Assembly (NCBI GenBank): GCA_964428345.1
Contig: CAYRYD010000015.1
Location: 41,190 to 105,189, forward strand
DNA length: 64,000 bases
Direction of reading: 5' to 3'
From: JABDMH01 sp964428345
GTDB taxonomy: Bacteria > Bacteroidota > Bacteroidia > Chitinophagales > Saprospiraceae
This document shows positions 53,877 to 61,900 of this stretch, piece after piece. The notes under the pieces were generated by a model. The model worked only from the letters and a program-made list of their open reading frames with translations. It did not search any database and was not told the origin of the DNA. The position numbers were made by a program, and so were the translations under genes. The stretch's first letter is position 1; each line of letters starts with the position of its first letter.

Positions 53877-55195
53877 GGTCTGAAATTAACGAGTGCTGTC
53901 AAAATGGAAGTCCGGCTTCCGTCCAGCCGGGTCCAAACCGGGCGGACTACTCCGTCATGGGCGCTGATGTTATTATAGTCTCCCAGGAAAACACTGGTGC
54001 TGGGGTTAAATGGTTTCTCGCTTATCCGGACATTCTTGAAGGTACTGCCCCCATCGAAAGAGTAGGCCAGGTACACATCGGTCTGAAAATCCTCATAGTG
54101 ACGCCGGTCATAAAACACGATATAAATAGCCCCGGTGGTCTGGTCAATTGTCATCCAGGTAAAAAACTGATGCCGGCCACCCGGATCATCATTGACCCGG
54201 ACAGGAACTGACCAGGTATTACCACCATCTGATGACCTGATCAACCACACGTCGGTATCATCTGATCCGTTACTCTGATCGCAATAATTGATATAAACCG
54301 TACCCCGGTAAGGGCTCTTACTGCGATCGCAGGCGGTCACCGGCATGCCGTTTGCCCGGCCAAACCCAGGGATTTCTATATCCCAGCCACCAGGTTGAAC
54401 AGCGGCTTTAATATCATTATCCAGCCAGCTACGACCCCCGTCAGATGAACGATCAAAGTAAATCGCCTCATCAAATGACCAGGCTACATACACCTCTCCT
54501 TTGGGACCTACACAGGGCACAGCCCCTTCTGTAGTCTGGTCACCATCCAGGCAGTCGCCCTCCCGTTCACTGATCGGTATTGCCTCAGACCAGGTTTCAG
54601 CCTGATCGGTTGATCTGGAAAAGAGGATCCGGCTTCGGTCTTCCGGATTTGAACTTCCGTATTTGTCAAACTCGGTCCAGGTAATGTAAAGATGATTGTT
54701 GTCAGGATCTGCCGTTAGCCATTGCTTATCCTGATCGGCTGGCGGACGATGACCGGTATAGGATCCTTCATTCCAGGAAATACCTCCATCGGTTGATTTT
54801 TGAATGACGATGCGGTCCAGCCAGCCCGGCGTAGACCGACCCCGGCCTTCCGGGTCTGCCAGGTGAGCGAAATAGAAATTACCCTCATAGTCGGCGCAAA
54901 TCACCGGATCTCCGAAGACACCATAGGGTGACTTGACCCGTTGAGCCTGCCAGGTCTTCCCACCATCAAACGAATGCAGGGTTTTATCCAAAACCACTCC
55001 CACGACCATATTTTCCGGATTGGCCGGATTCACATAAATGGATGGTTCACAAGGTTTATAGGGTACCCCTTCATTGACATCGTCAATTACCACATTGATA
55101 AAAGACCGGGGCTGGGGCATCCTGGCGAGTTTCTGCAAGGCGTTCTGACAGCCGGCAAGGGTCAGAAAAATCATAAGAAAGGGGATCCGTTTCAT
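53873..55195 (-). CDS. Lipoprotein with a six-bladed BNR/Asp-box propeller (sialidase-like fold)
   Basis: A 440-residue lipoprotein from the ATG at 55195 (lipobox LAGC, Cys16); upstream in-frame residues are not conserved-looking. Six Asp boxes are visible: SFDGGKTW, STDGGISW, STDQAETW, SSDGGRSW, SSDGGNTW and SFDGGSTF, one per blade. The catalytic arginine triad of true sialidases is not recognised, so the label exo-alpha-sialidase should not be taken as activity. It is translated together with the dehydratase downstream, an unexpected pairing. Confidence 0.87.
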   Translation of the reverse strand: MKRIPFLMIFLTLAGCQNALQKLARMPQPRSFINVVIDDVNEGVPYKPCEPSIYVNPANPENMVVGVVLDKTLHSFDGGKTWQAQRVKSPYGVFGDPVICADYEGNFYFAHLADPEGRGRSTPGWLDRIVIQKSTDGGISWNEGSYTGHRPPADQDKQWLTADPDNNHLYITWTEFDKYGSSNPEDRSRILFSRSTDQAETWSEAIPISEREGDCLDGDQTTEGAVPCVGPKGEVYVAWSFDEAIYFDRSSDGGRSWLDNDIKAAVQPGGWDIEIPGFGRANGMPVTACDRSKSPYRGTVYINYCDQSNGSDDTDVWLIRSSDGGNTWSVPVRVNDDPGGRHQFFTWMTIDQTTGAIYIVFYDRRHYEDFQTDVYLAYSFDGGSTFKNVRISEKPFNPSTSVFLGDYNNISAHDGVVRPVWTRLDGSRTSILTALVNFRP

Positions 55196-55295
55196 GGCGA
55201 TAAGATACGCCATTTTGTGGTAGGGATAAATACGAAGCCTGTGTTTTATGGCAAGTCCGTCTTCAACAGTTGTTAATGGGATATAGTGGGATATG

Positions 55296-55332
55296 AAAAA
55301 AGAGGTTGATCCCAATCGTTGTTCACAACCTC
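55296..55332 (-). terminator. Minus-strand intrinsic terminator, array copy 1
   Basis: Stem of 7 (GAGGTTG/CAACCTC), loop of 17, then six T on the minus strand (55301-55296). Confidence 0.65.
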
Positions 55333-55472
55333 ATACTTGAATTAAAACCGTTGATACTTCTTCCGGCATTTCAAGGTCAGGTTTGATGGTCACAACCTCT
55401 TAGTTAATTCTGATCCGGGTCTGATACCCGAAACAGATTGGGGGAAAAGATATTCTTTCGGGATTCGCATTG

Positions 55473-55513
55473 AAAAAAAGAGAGGTTGATCCCAATCGCT
55501 GTTCACAACCTCT
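55473..55513 (-). terminator. Minus-strand intrinsic terminator, array copy 3
   Basis: Stem of 8 (AGAGGTTG/CAACCTCT), loop of 17, one C, then seven T on the minus strand. Confidence 0.7.
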
Positions 55514-55557
55514 TGCTTTGAAATGAAACCCGTTATTCTTCAATCAGTCTTTGCCTG

Positions 55558-55657
55558 NNNNNNNNNNNNNNNNNNNNNNNNNNNNNNNNNNNNNNNNNNN
55601 NNNNNNNNNNNNNNNNNNNNNNNNNNNNNNNNNNNNNNNNNNNNNNNNNNNNNNNNN
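55558..55657. other. Assembly gap (100 N)
   Basis: Exactly 100 N. The 16 bases on each side are the same apart from one base (AATCAGTCTTTGCCTG at 55542-55557; AATCGGTCTTTGCCTG at 55658-55673), so the true sequence may be a collapsed repeat or a direct overlap of the two ends. Confidence 0.97.
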
Positions 55658-55690
55658 AATCGGTCTTTGCCTGCGGAATTCATCCATTTT

Positions 55691-55838
55691 GAAAAAGAGA
55701 GGTTGATCCCAAGTAGCTGTTCACAACCTCTTGCTATGAAATGAAACCCGTTAAATTTTTATTGATCGGGGGAATCAGGATAATTATCTCGCCAACTGCT
55801 CCTTTTCAGTTTTTCTTGGAGGCTGACATTCATTCATT
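55691..55838 (-). ncRNA. Candidate small RNA (about 148 bases) or short-peptide transcript
   Basis: A near-consensus promoter (55842-55872) and a terminator (stem AGAGGTTG/CAACCTCT, followed by five T) bracket about 148 bases on the minus strand. The transcript would end with the conserved array core. It could also encode a peptide: from the ATG at 55833 an open frame of 24 codons (MNVSLQEKLKRSSWRDNYPD...) ends at 55759, with overlapping alternatives at 55837 and 55829. No known RNA family is recognised. Confidence 0.5.
55692..55731 (-). terminator. Minus-strand intrinsic terminator, array copy 4
   Basis: Stem of 8 with an 18-base loop, a CTC link and five T on the minus strand; it ends the candidate small RNA. 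Confidence 0.65.
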
Positions 55839-55841
55839 AGT

Positions 55842-55872
55842 CAAAAATATTGCCAACCTGACTGATTACAAA
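55842..55872 (-). promoter_or_regulatory. Bacteroidota-type promoter of the candidate small RNA
   Basis: On the minus strand: TTTG (55872-55869), 19 bases, TATTTTTG (55849-55842). Both boxes match the consensus TTTG and TAnnTTTG exactly and the spacing is right, making this the best promoter in the window. Transcription should start near 55838, with no ordinary gene downstream until 55195. The remaining bases 55873-56025 show no gene. Confidence 0.65.
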
Positions 55873-56025
55873 TTCATTCATTAAGGATAAAAATATTGCA
55901 ATCAGTAATCTAATGCATAACCTGTTGATAAGTAGTGGCAAACAGACTCCAATGGGTTTATGATCTTTTTCAGATATTTATTGAGCTCATATGAAATGCC
56001 GGAGACTGGATTCCTGGAAAAATCG

Positions 56026-56970
56026 TTACATCGTTGCCCAAATTCTATCAAGAAGTCTTTTGGTGGCTTTGATGCCTTCCGCCTCTGACAAGCTGCTTCC
56101 TTCGTATTCGATGCCTACATAGCCGTGGTATCCGGCATCTTTGACGATTTTCATCATTTTAAAATAGTCCGTATGGATTTCATTACCCTCAGCATCAAAA
56201 TCATGCGATTTGGCACTGACTGCTTTGGCAAATGGCATCAGTTCGGCCACTCCCTGATAACGGTCATACTCTTCGATACAATTACCTCCCCATGGCTCAC
56301 CACTATCTCGTTTTACACAGAAATTTCCAAAATCGGGAAGGGTACCGCAATTAGCCATACTCACCTGGCGCATGACTTCCGACAACCACTTTCCATCCGA
56401 AGAATAACCTCCATGATTTTCGACCAAAACATTGATCCTGTGATCTTTGGCAAAAGTTGACAGCGAGCCCAGGCCCTCGACAGCTGCCTGAAGTACGTCT
56501 TCAGCACTGCCCACCCCAAAGGCGTTGACCCTGATCGAATGACATCCCAAAAATGCCGCTGCCTCCACCCACTTGTAATGATTTTCGACTGCAGTTTGCC
56601 GTTTCTGATCATCCAGTTCGGCAAGACCACCCTCTCCGTCGATCATGATCAGCAACTGTTTAACCCCAAGATCAGCCGCCCGGTCATTCATCCCCTTTAG
56701 GTAGTTTTTATCCCGGGCTTTATCTTTGAAAAACTGGTTAACATACTCGACATTGGTAATACCAAACTCATTCTTTGCTTTCTCTGCAAATTCCAGGTGA
56801 TCCATTTCCCCGGCAAAAAGTGTCTTGTGCAGCGACCACTCTGCCAGGGAAATTTCAAAAAAAGATTTACTACCTGCCATTCGGCTACCTGTATTGCAGG
56901 CCGATGATCCCAATAATCCCAGGGTAAGGGTACCATATCCGGCTGAGCGGACAAAATCTCGTCTTTTCAT
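56026..56970 (-). CDS. Tat-exported sugar phosphate isomerase/epimerase-like TIM-barrel protein
   Basis: A 314-residue protein. The start MKRRDFVRSAGYGTLTLGLLGSSAC is a Tat signal with a likely lipobox Cys25. The rest is an AP-endonuclease-2/xylose isomerase-like TIM barrel: KNEFGITNVEYVN, LLIMIDGEGGLAEL, SIRVNAFGVG, VLVENHGGYSSDG, DFGNFC, KSHDFDAEGNE and GYVGIEYEG, with the metal-binding Glu, Asp, His and Glu at expected strand ends. Exported members of this family are often encoded near sugar dehydrogenases and SusCD systems. The substrate is unknown. Confidence 0.88.
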   Translation of the reverse strand: MKRRDFVRSAGYGTLTLGLLGSSACNTGSRMAGSKSFFEISLAEWSLHKTLFAGEMDHLEFAEKAKNEFGITNVEYVNQFFKDKARDKNYLKGMNDRAADLGVKQLLIMIDGEGGLAELDDQKRQTAVENHYKWVEAAAFLGCHSIRVNAFGVGSAEDVLQAAVEGLGSLSTFAKDHRINVLVENHGGYSSDGKWLSEVMRQVSMANCGTLPDFGNFCVKRDSGEPWGGNCIEEYDRYQGVAELMPFAKAVSAKSHDFDAEGNEIHTDYFKMMKIVKDAGYHGYVGIEYEGSSLSEAEGIKATKRLLDRIWATM

Positions 56971-56982
56971 GATTCTTTATTT

Positions 56983-57016
56983 CAATGCGCTTAAGTTATT
57001 AAAAAAAGGCGCATTG
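56983..57016 (-). promoter_or_regulatory. Inverted repeat upstream of the Tat TIM-barrel gene
   Basis: CAATGCGC (56983-56990) and GCGCATTG (57009-57016), perfect 8-base arms with an 18-base A/T-rich spacer, centred about 30 bases upstream of the ATG. Possible operator or leader hairpin. Confidence 0.4.
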
Positions 57017-57236
57017 CAGGGATTATCGCAACAGCCCCGGATATCTTATTATGCGTCCGGGTAGACAACCCCAAAGCAAAAAAACTACTTTACCGGAAAT
57101 TTTCTGCAACTACGGGAATTAGGCACTCTTTTTGCATTTGATAGTTTATTCCGTTTAAACCAGCAATTTATTCCGATCCTGGCTGGTAGCAATCATTGAA
57201 TTATCCGCTTCTATGGGGGCAACCCGCCATAGGCTG

Positions 57237-57408
57237 GATATTTGCTCCTAATTTACTGCCACGAAAATTGAAATTACCGAGAACAATAAACCTGGCCCTG
57301 TAGGACTTCGGTCATGCCGGTTTCAGGCTTTTTATGGTGAATGAGCAGAGAATACACTCAACACCAGTTTAGAGAGGACCGATATTGGAGCGTCGGTCCT
57401 TTTTTTTT
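57237..57408 (+). ncRNA. Possible plus-strand structured RNA ending in an orphan terminator
   Basis: No gene lies on the plus strand here, yet the sequence folds well: a stem AAACC(T)GGC/GCCGGTTT (57288-57323) whose loop contains GAC-TTCG-GTC, a UUCG tetraloop, then the terminator at 57375-57408. Just upstream is CTATGGGGG CAA CCC(G)CCATAG (57211-57232). A GATATTTG at 57237-57244 is one base from TAnnTTTG, but there is no -33 box. The rest of 57017-57210 shows nothing. Confidence 0.28.
57375..57408 (+). terminator. Strong plus-strand intrinsic terminator without an upstream gene
   Basis: AGGACCGA (57375-57382) and TCGGTCCT (57393-57400) form a perfect 8-base stem with a loop of 10, followed by eight T. 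The nearest genes on both sides are on the minus strand. It could also mark the 3' end of the minus-strand gene at 57416, but no T run follows on that strand. Confidence 0.75.
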
Positions 57409-57415
57409 GCCTTCC

Positions 57416-58993
57416 CTACTTCAAATCAGAGGGGAAAAGCTGATTTTCGAGATAAAGCAGGTGGTATTCATGGCTTCGCCAGCGGGTAGTGACATTGTCC
57501 GGAATGACACCCGGTCCCAGAGCAAAGGAACCCACAAAAATATCCAGATCACCATCCCGGTCAAGGTCGCCGGCATCGGCCACCAACCAACGACCTTCTT
57601 CAGCCAGATCAAATTCCTGACGGCTAAATTCATATTGACCAAGGTTTTCGAGATAGAGTAAACTAGAACCGCCGTGATTGACAAAATCGGGATAAAAGGC
57701 ATGGGCAAACAGATCAAGATCTCCATCCCGGTCAAAGTCTCGGCATAAGACTCCGGTAGCACCGTACATGGGGATAAACCGCCGTTCGGTAAATTGCCGC
57801 TTCCCCAGATTCTCAAAAATACGGATACCATGATACGGCTTGGGAATAAAAGAATAATCACTGTTGTCGCCGTTGACCAGGATCAGATCTTGATCACCAT
57901 CGTCATCGAAATCAACCACTTCCATGGAACTGCAGCCAAAAACAGGATCAAATTCGAGTAATCTTACCTCTTCGAAGGTGCCCCGGTTGTTGACAAACAA
58001 GCTTACGCCCTCTTCCGCCTGGCCAAACAGGGCGATAATATCGAGATCGCCATCATCATCAAAATCCAGTACCCGGCTTTGAATCGCTCCGGGAGTATCC
58101 CGCAACACATTTCGGATGTAGCGGCCATTCTGGTTGCGGTGCCATGAAAGATCGCCGGTGAGATTACCAAAACTGCAGACGATCAGATCTTCCTGACCAT
58201 CACCATCGATATCCCCGGCTTCCAGGTGCACCGGCCGGATTAGCTCAATCAGTGGCATTGACCGCTGAGCCAATGAAGGGTGATCGGTCTTCTCGATCAA
58301 TCCAGCCTTCTGATCATTTTCATCCAGAAAACCAATTTCAGTCAGATACCAATGTCCATCTTCGGATGGTGTAATATCCACCACCGGCGCCAGAGCACCG
58401 GTTACCTGATCTTCGGTAAAGCCGGCATCATAGCGGACCAGCTGGTTGTTAAGATCGGCAACATACAATTGCTGATGGTTTTCATCATACTCCACCATGG
58501 TTACCACTGGGAATCCTCCAAGTCTCACCGGTGGAAAAGATTCCCTGAACAGGTCGGCATGTCCGCTGTCCGTCATCTGCAAGGAAGGGAGAGTGTCGGG
58601 CGCTTCTTCCAGGTAATAGTTGACCAATCTTTGCCAGGCAGAATCCGACATAGCCGGTTCGCCAGGAAATACATTGGCTTGCTGGATTAAAAAGACTTCC
58701 TCCAGAATCTTGCCCTTATAGGGATCAATCCCGGTGGGTATGCCCAGGTGTAATGCCATCCGGTCCAGGACCGTGGTCCATTGGGTTTTGGGTAACATAG
58801 ACGGATCGGAGTACCGATGACACCCGGTGCATAATCTTTTGGCCAGTGCTTCTCCTGAAAGATCCTCCGGATTTTCCTCAGCCTGCTGATCACCACATCC
58901 CACCATCGACAGACCCGGCAGAAGGATCATCAATACAGCGCATAACCACGGTAAAACCCGGAAATAGCAATTGAGAAAGGCATTATGGATCAT
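57416..58993 (-). CDS. FG-GAP/VCBS-repeat lipoprotein with an N-terminal haem c motif
   Basis: A 525-residue lipoprotein (Cys33 in MVGC). A c-type haem motif CTGCH (Cys55, Cys58, His59) sits in a short cytochrome-like region (about residues 45-130). A beta-propeller of FG-GAP/VCBS repeats follows (about 160-510), with calcium-binding loops such as DGDGQEDLIV, DFDDDGDLDII, DFDRDGDLDLF and DLDRDGDLDIF. Haem would be attached after export. It begins four bases before the end of the CRTAC1 gene (ATGA overlap), so both are translated together. Confidence 0.88.
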   Translation of the reverse strand: MIHNAFLNCYFRVLPWLCAVLMILLPGLSMVGCGDQQAEENPEDLSGEALAKRLCTGCHRYSDPSMLPKTQWTTVLDRMALHLGIPTGIDPYKGKILEEVFLIQQANVFPGEPAMSDSAWQRLVNYYLEEAPDTLPSLQMTDSGHADLFRESFPPVRLGGFPVVTMVEYDENHQQLYVADLNNQLVRYDAGFTEDQVTGALAPVVDITPSEDGHWYLTEIGFLDENDQKAGLIEKTDHPSLAQRSMPLIELIRPVHLEAGDIDGDGQEDLIVCSFGNLTGDLSWHRNQNGRYIRNVLRDTPGAIQSRVLDFDDDGDLDIIALFGQAEEGVSLFVNNRGTFEEVRLLEFDPVFGCSSMEVVDFDDDGDQDLILVNGDNSDYSFIPKPYHGIRIFENLGKRQFTERRFIPMYGATGVLCRDFDRDGDLDLFAHAFYPDFVNHGGSSLLYLENLGQYEFSRQEFDLAEEGRWLVADAGDLDRDGDLDIFVGSFALGPGVIPDNVTTRWRSHEYHLLYLENQLFPSDLK

Positions 58994-61900
58994 TGTTCAA
59001 TGTTCAGTTCATTACCCTGATTGTCGAAAAACCGGACCTCCGATACCGCATCACCCACCTCCATATAGCGACCAGACTGCGCCTGAAATCCGGTTCCCCA
59101 GTAGTGCTCCTGCAACTGCTCCTTACCATCTTTGAAAGTGATCCGGGTCTTTATCACTTCCGGATCCAGAGGTAGCAGGTTTTTTTTCGGGACGCCCCGG
59201 CCGGAATAGACTTTGAGGATATCATTGTTTTGCGATGCGACGACCAGCGGCTGACCCAAGGCATGCCTGATTTGTATCAGGCTTTTGGCATCACCCGGTA
59301 CCAGAAACCGGCTTTCATCCAGGGTCATGGCGTGTAATTCGCCTCCAGTGTTCTTCAGGACCAGACCTACAAAAGCATCGGCCCTTCCCTGCTGGACTTC
59401 GACTCCGAAATCATTACCGACCAGGAGTATATCAGGAGTACCATTGGCATCAATGTCAAAAGGAAGTATTCCATAGACCGGAGCCATCTGAGCTTCGACC
59501 GGCAATGCATGCACTGCAAACTGGCCATCCCCCAGGTTTTCAATCCACGAAGACTTCATCCAGTTGGCCGTGAGAATCAATGCTCCTTCCATCTCACCAC
59601 CCGCAAACATCTCGGGCACCGTCGATTCTCCAAATTCGGCGTAGGTATTGAATCGTTTGCGGATACCTACAAACTGCTTGATGACATCCTGTCTTGGATG
59701 ATACAGATACTCATGCCGGTGTCCCAGGCTATCCCGCCAATAGCAGGATATTAGTGGATCGATGCTGCCGTTTTTGTCCAGGTCCTGACCGTATACCCGA
59801 AGCGGTTCACCGGAACTGCACTGAAAATAAAGATTTTCGCCAAAGTTACCCGCCAGGTAATCGATATCCCCGTCCTGATCCAGATCGGTGGCAGCCAGAC
59901 TGGTCCACCAGCCGCGGTAGTCATCCAAACCCGCCGGTATGGTTACGTTGGTGAGTTTACCCTGCTGATTTTCAAATAGCATCAGGGGCATCCATTCACC
60001 GGCCAGCAGGAGATCCGGCCAAAAATCACCGTTGAAATCAGTCCAAAGGGCATCACTGATCATACCAGGGAAAGCCAGATCCGGGCATACTTCTTCCGTT
60101 ATATCCACAAACCTTATCTGGCCGTTCTGGGAGTCGTTTCGCAGGAGGTACGAACGGCCGGACTTGGGATAAGCCCGGGGCAGGACCCGGTTACCAATAA
60201 ACAGGTCCAGATCTCCATCCCGGTCAAAATCAGCCGCTTTAACACAAGAGCCATTCGCCAACATCTCCGGCAGTGCCTCGGGAGCGGGAATGAAGTCTCC
60301 AAGTCCATTATTGATCAGGAGTACATCCTGATAAAGCGGATCACCCGGTGCTTCCTGAGCTCCGCCTCTTACGATATAGAGGTCAAGGTCTCCGTCCTGA
60401 TCGGCATCAAAGAGTAATGTGCCTGCATCTTCCTCCAGCATCCGGTCACTGGTCTTGTAATTGACTTCACTGCTGACAAACCTGCCATCCGGTCGCTGAT
60501 GATACCACACCTCCGGAAAACTCCGGCTGGCACCAATGAACAGATCGTCCAACCCATCACTATTGACATCCCCAACAGCTAGCGCCGGGCCGTACTGAGA
60601 AAATTTGTGTGGCAAGGTTCGCTGGTAATTGAAATCGACAAAATCAATCTCCCGGTGATTAAAAGTCAGACCATATTGAGCCGATACTTCCGAAAAATAC
60701 ACCTCCTTGTCAGGTTTAGAAGGGGTAACCGGCCTTTGAAAAAGCTCCTCCGGACGATAGGTTACCGCCAGGGTCTGACCACCGCTAGTCGGTCCAAACT
60801 TCTGCAGTTGTCCCCCGGGCCAGTGAATGCTAATGGAGTCGACGGAGGTCCGGTCTCCCAATCCAAAGTGCAGGACGCTTTCGGACTTGGAGAGATAACC
60901 CCGGCCGGAAAGGAGGTATAACTTTTGTCTTTCATTGCCCATAAAAATTTCGACGGCGGCGCCAAAAGCATCGGGATTTTGGTCCGGCCCCCGAAGCTTA
61001 ATCCGCAGGTACTGACTGGCGCTGAGTTCATTTCCATGGTTTTCAAAGATGAAAGCCGGATCATCGATATTGTTGACCACCAGATCGAGATCACCATCGC
61101 CGTCCAGGTCACCATAGGCAGCCCCGTTGGAAAAGGAAGGCAGATTGAGACCCCAATCGTTGGTTACCTCCTGAAAGGTCAGATCACCCCGATTCCTGAA
61201 CATGAAATTGGGTGACTTGACTTCCGGGATTGCCGCAAAAAGTTCTTCCCGGCTCACCAGATCGGAAGCCAAGGTCCGGAAATCACCAAAATCACGATCG
61301 GTTACATCCTTGGGAAATCCATTGACTATAAAAAGATCCTGAAATCCATCGTTGTCGTAGTCGGCAAACAAGGTAGCCCAACTCCAATCGGTCTCCTGCA
61401 CTTTGGCATACATACCGATATCGGCATAGATGGGCAAACCCGTCTCCGGACTCACGCCCAGATTCAGTTGAAGGGTATTACGGGTATATTGATGCTCATA
61501 CTTAAACTGACGGGTCAGAATTTCCCGCTGATAGCTGCTCTCTCCCTGAAATAGTTTCTTTCGTTTGTTATAATATGGTTGCATCTCAGAGGTGACTAGA
61601 TCCGGTCTGCCATCGTTGTTAATATCAGCCACATCACTACCCATGGCCGACAGGCTGAAATGTTTAAAAATATCTCCCGCCCGGTTGGAGAAGGTGCCAT
61701 CCTGATTGTTGATAAAGATCAGGTCATTGCTCTCATAATCATTCGCTACATAAATATCCAGCCAGCCATCTTCGTTGAAGTCATAGATCAAGGTACTGTG
61801 ACTGTACCCATCCTGCAGGATACCCGCTTCCAGTGAGACATCCTGAAATACCGGGTGGCCCAGGCTGTCACTCCAGTTGTTTTGAAACAGATTGTCCCGG

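Larger units (their letters stand above)
55291..55745 (-). repeat. Array of hairpin units of about 60-100 bases, interrupted by an assembly gap
   Basis: Three strong copies and one weak copy of a unit share a core of about 60 bases. On the minus strand it reads TAACGGGTTTCATTTC, a short A-rich link, then AGAGGTTG, a 17-18-base loop and CAACCTCT, then a T run. The copies have stems at 55302-55332, 55481-55513 and 55698-55731; a weak one is at 55379-55398. The loop keeps TGAACA and TGGGAT on its sides while the middle varies. The 100-base gap falls between the second strong copy and the third. Nothing in the stretch looks like a gene of ordinary size. Confidence 0.8.

Noticed and set aside
53873..55195. 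True exo-alpha-sialidase
   Set aside because: Asp boxes give the propeller fold but the arginine triad and catalytic acids of sialidases are not recognisable.
55291..55745. CRISPR array
   Set aside because: The repeats are spaced irregularly, differ in length, carry their palindrome as terminator-type hairpins with T runs, and have no cas genes near.
55291..55745. Integron cassette array with attC sites
   Set aside because: The hairpin ends do not give GTTRRRY/RYYYAAC core sites and no integrase gene is present.
55523..55796. Small protein starting MKPV on the plus strand (two copies)
   Set aside because: ATGAAACCCGTTA is part of the repeat core; the frames after it differ, no plus-strand promoter is seen, and the hairpins read as terminators only on the minus strand. 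Not excluded, only less likely.
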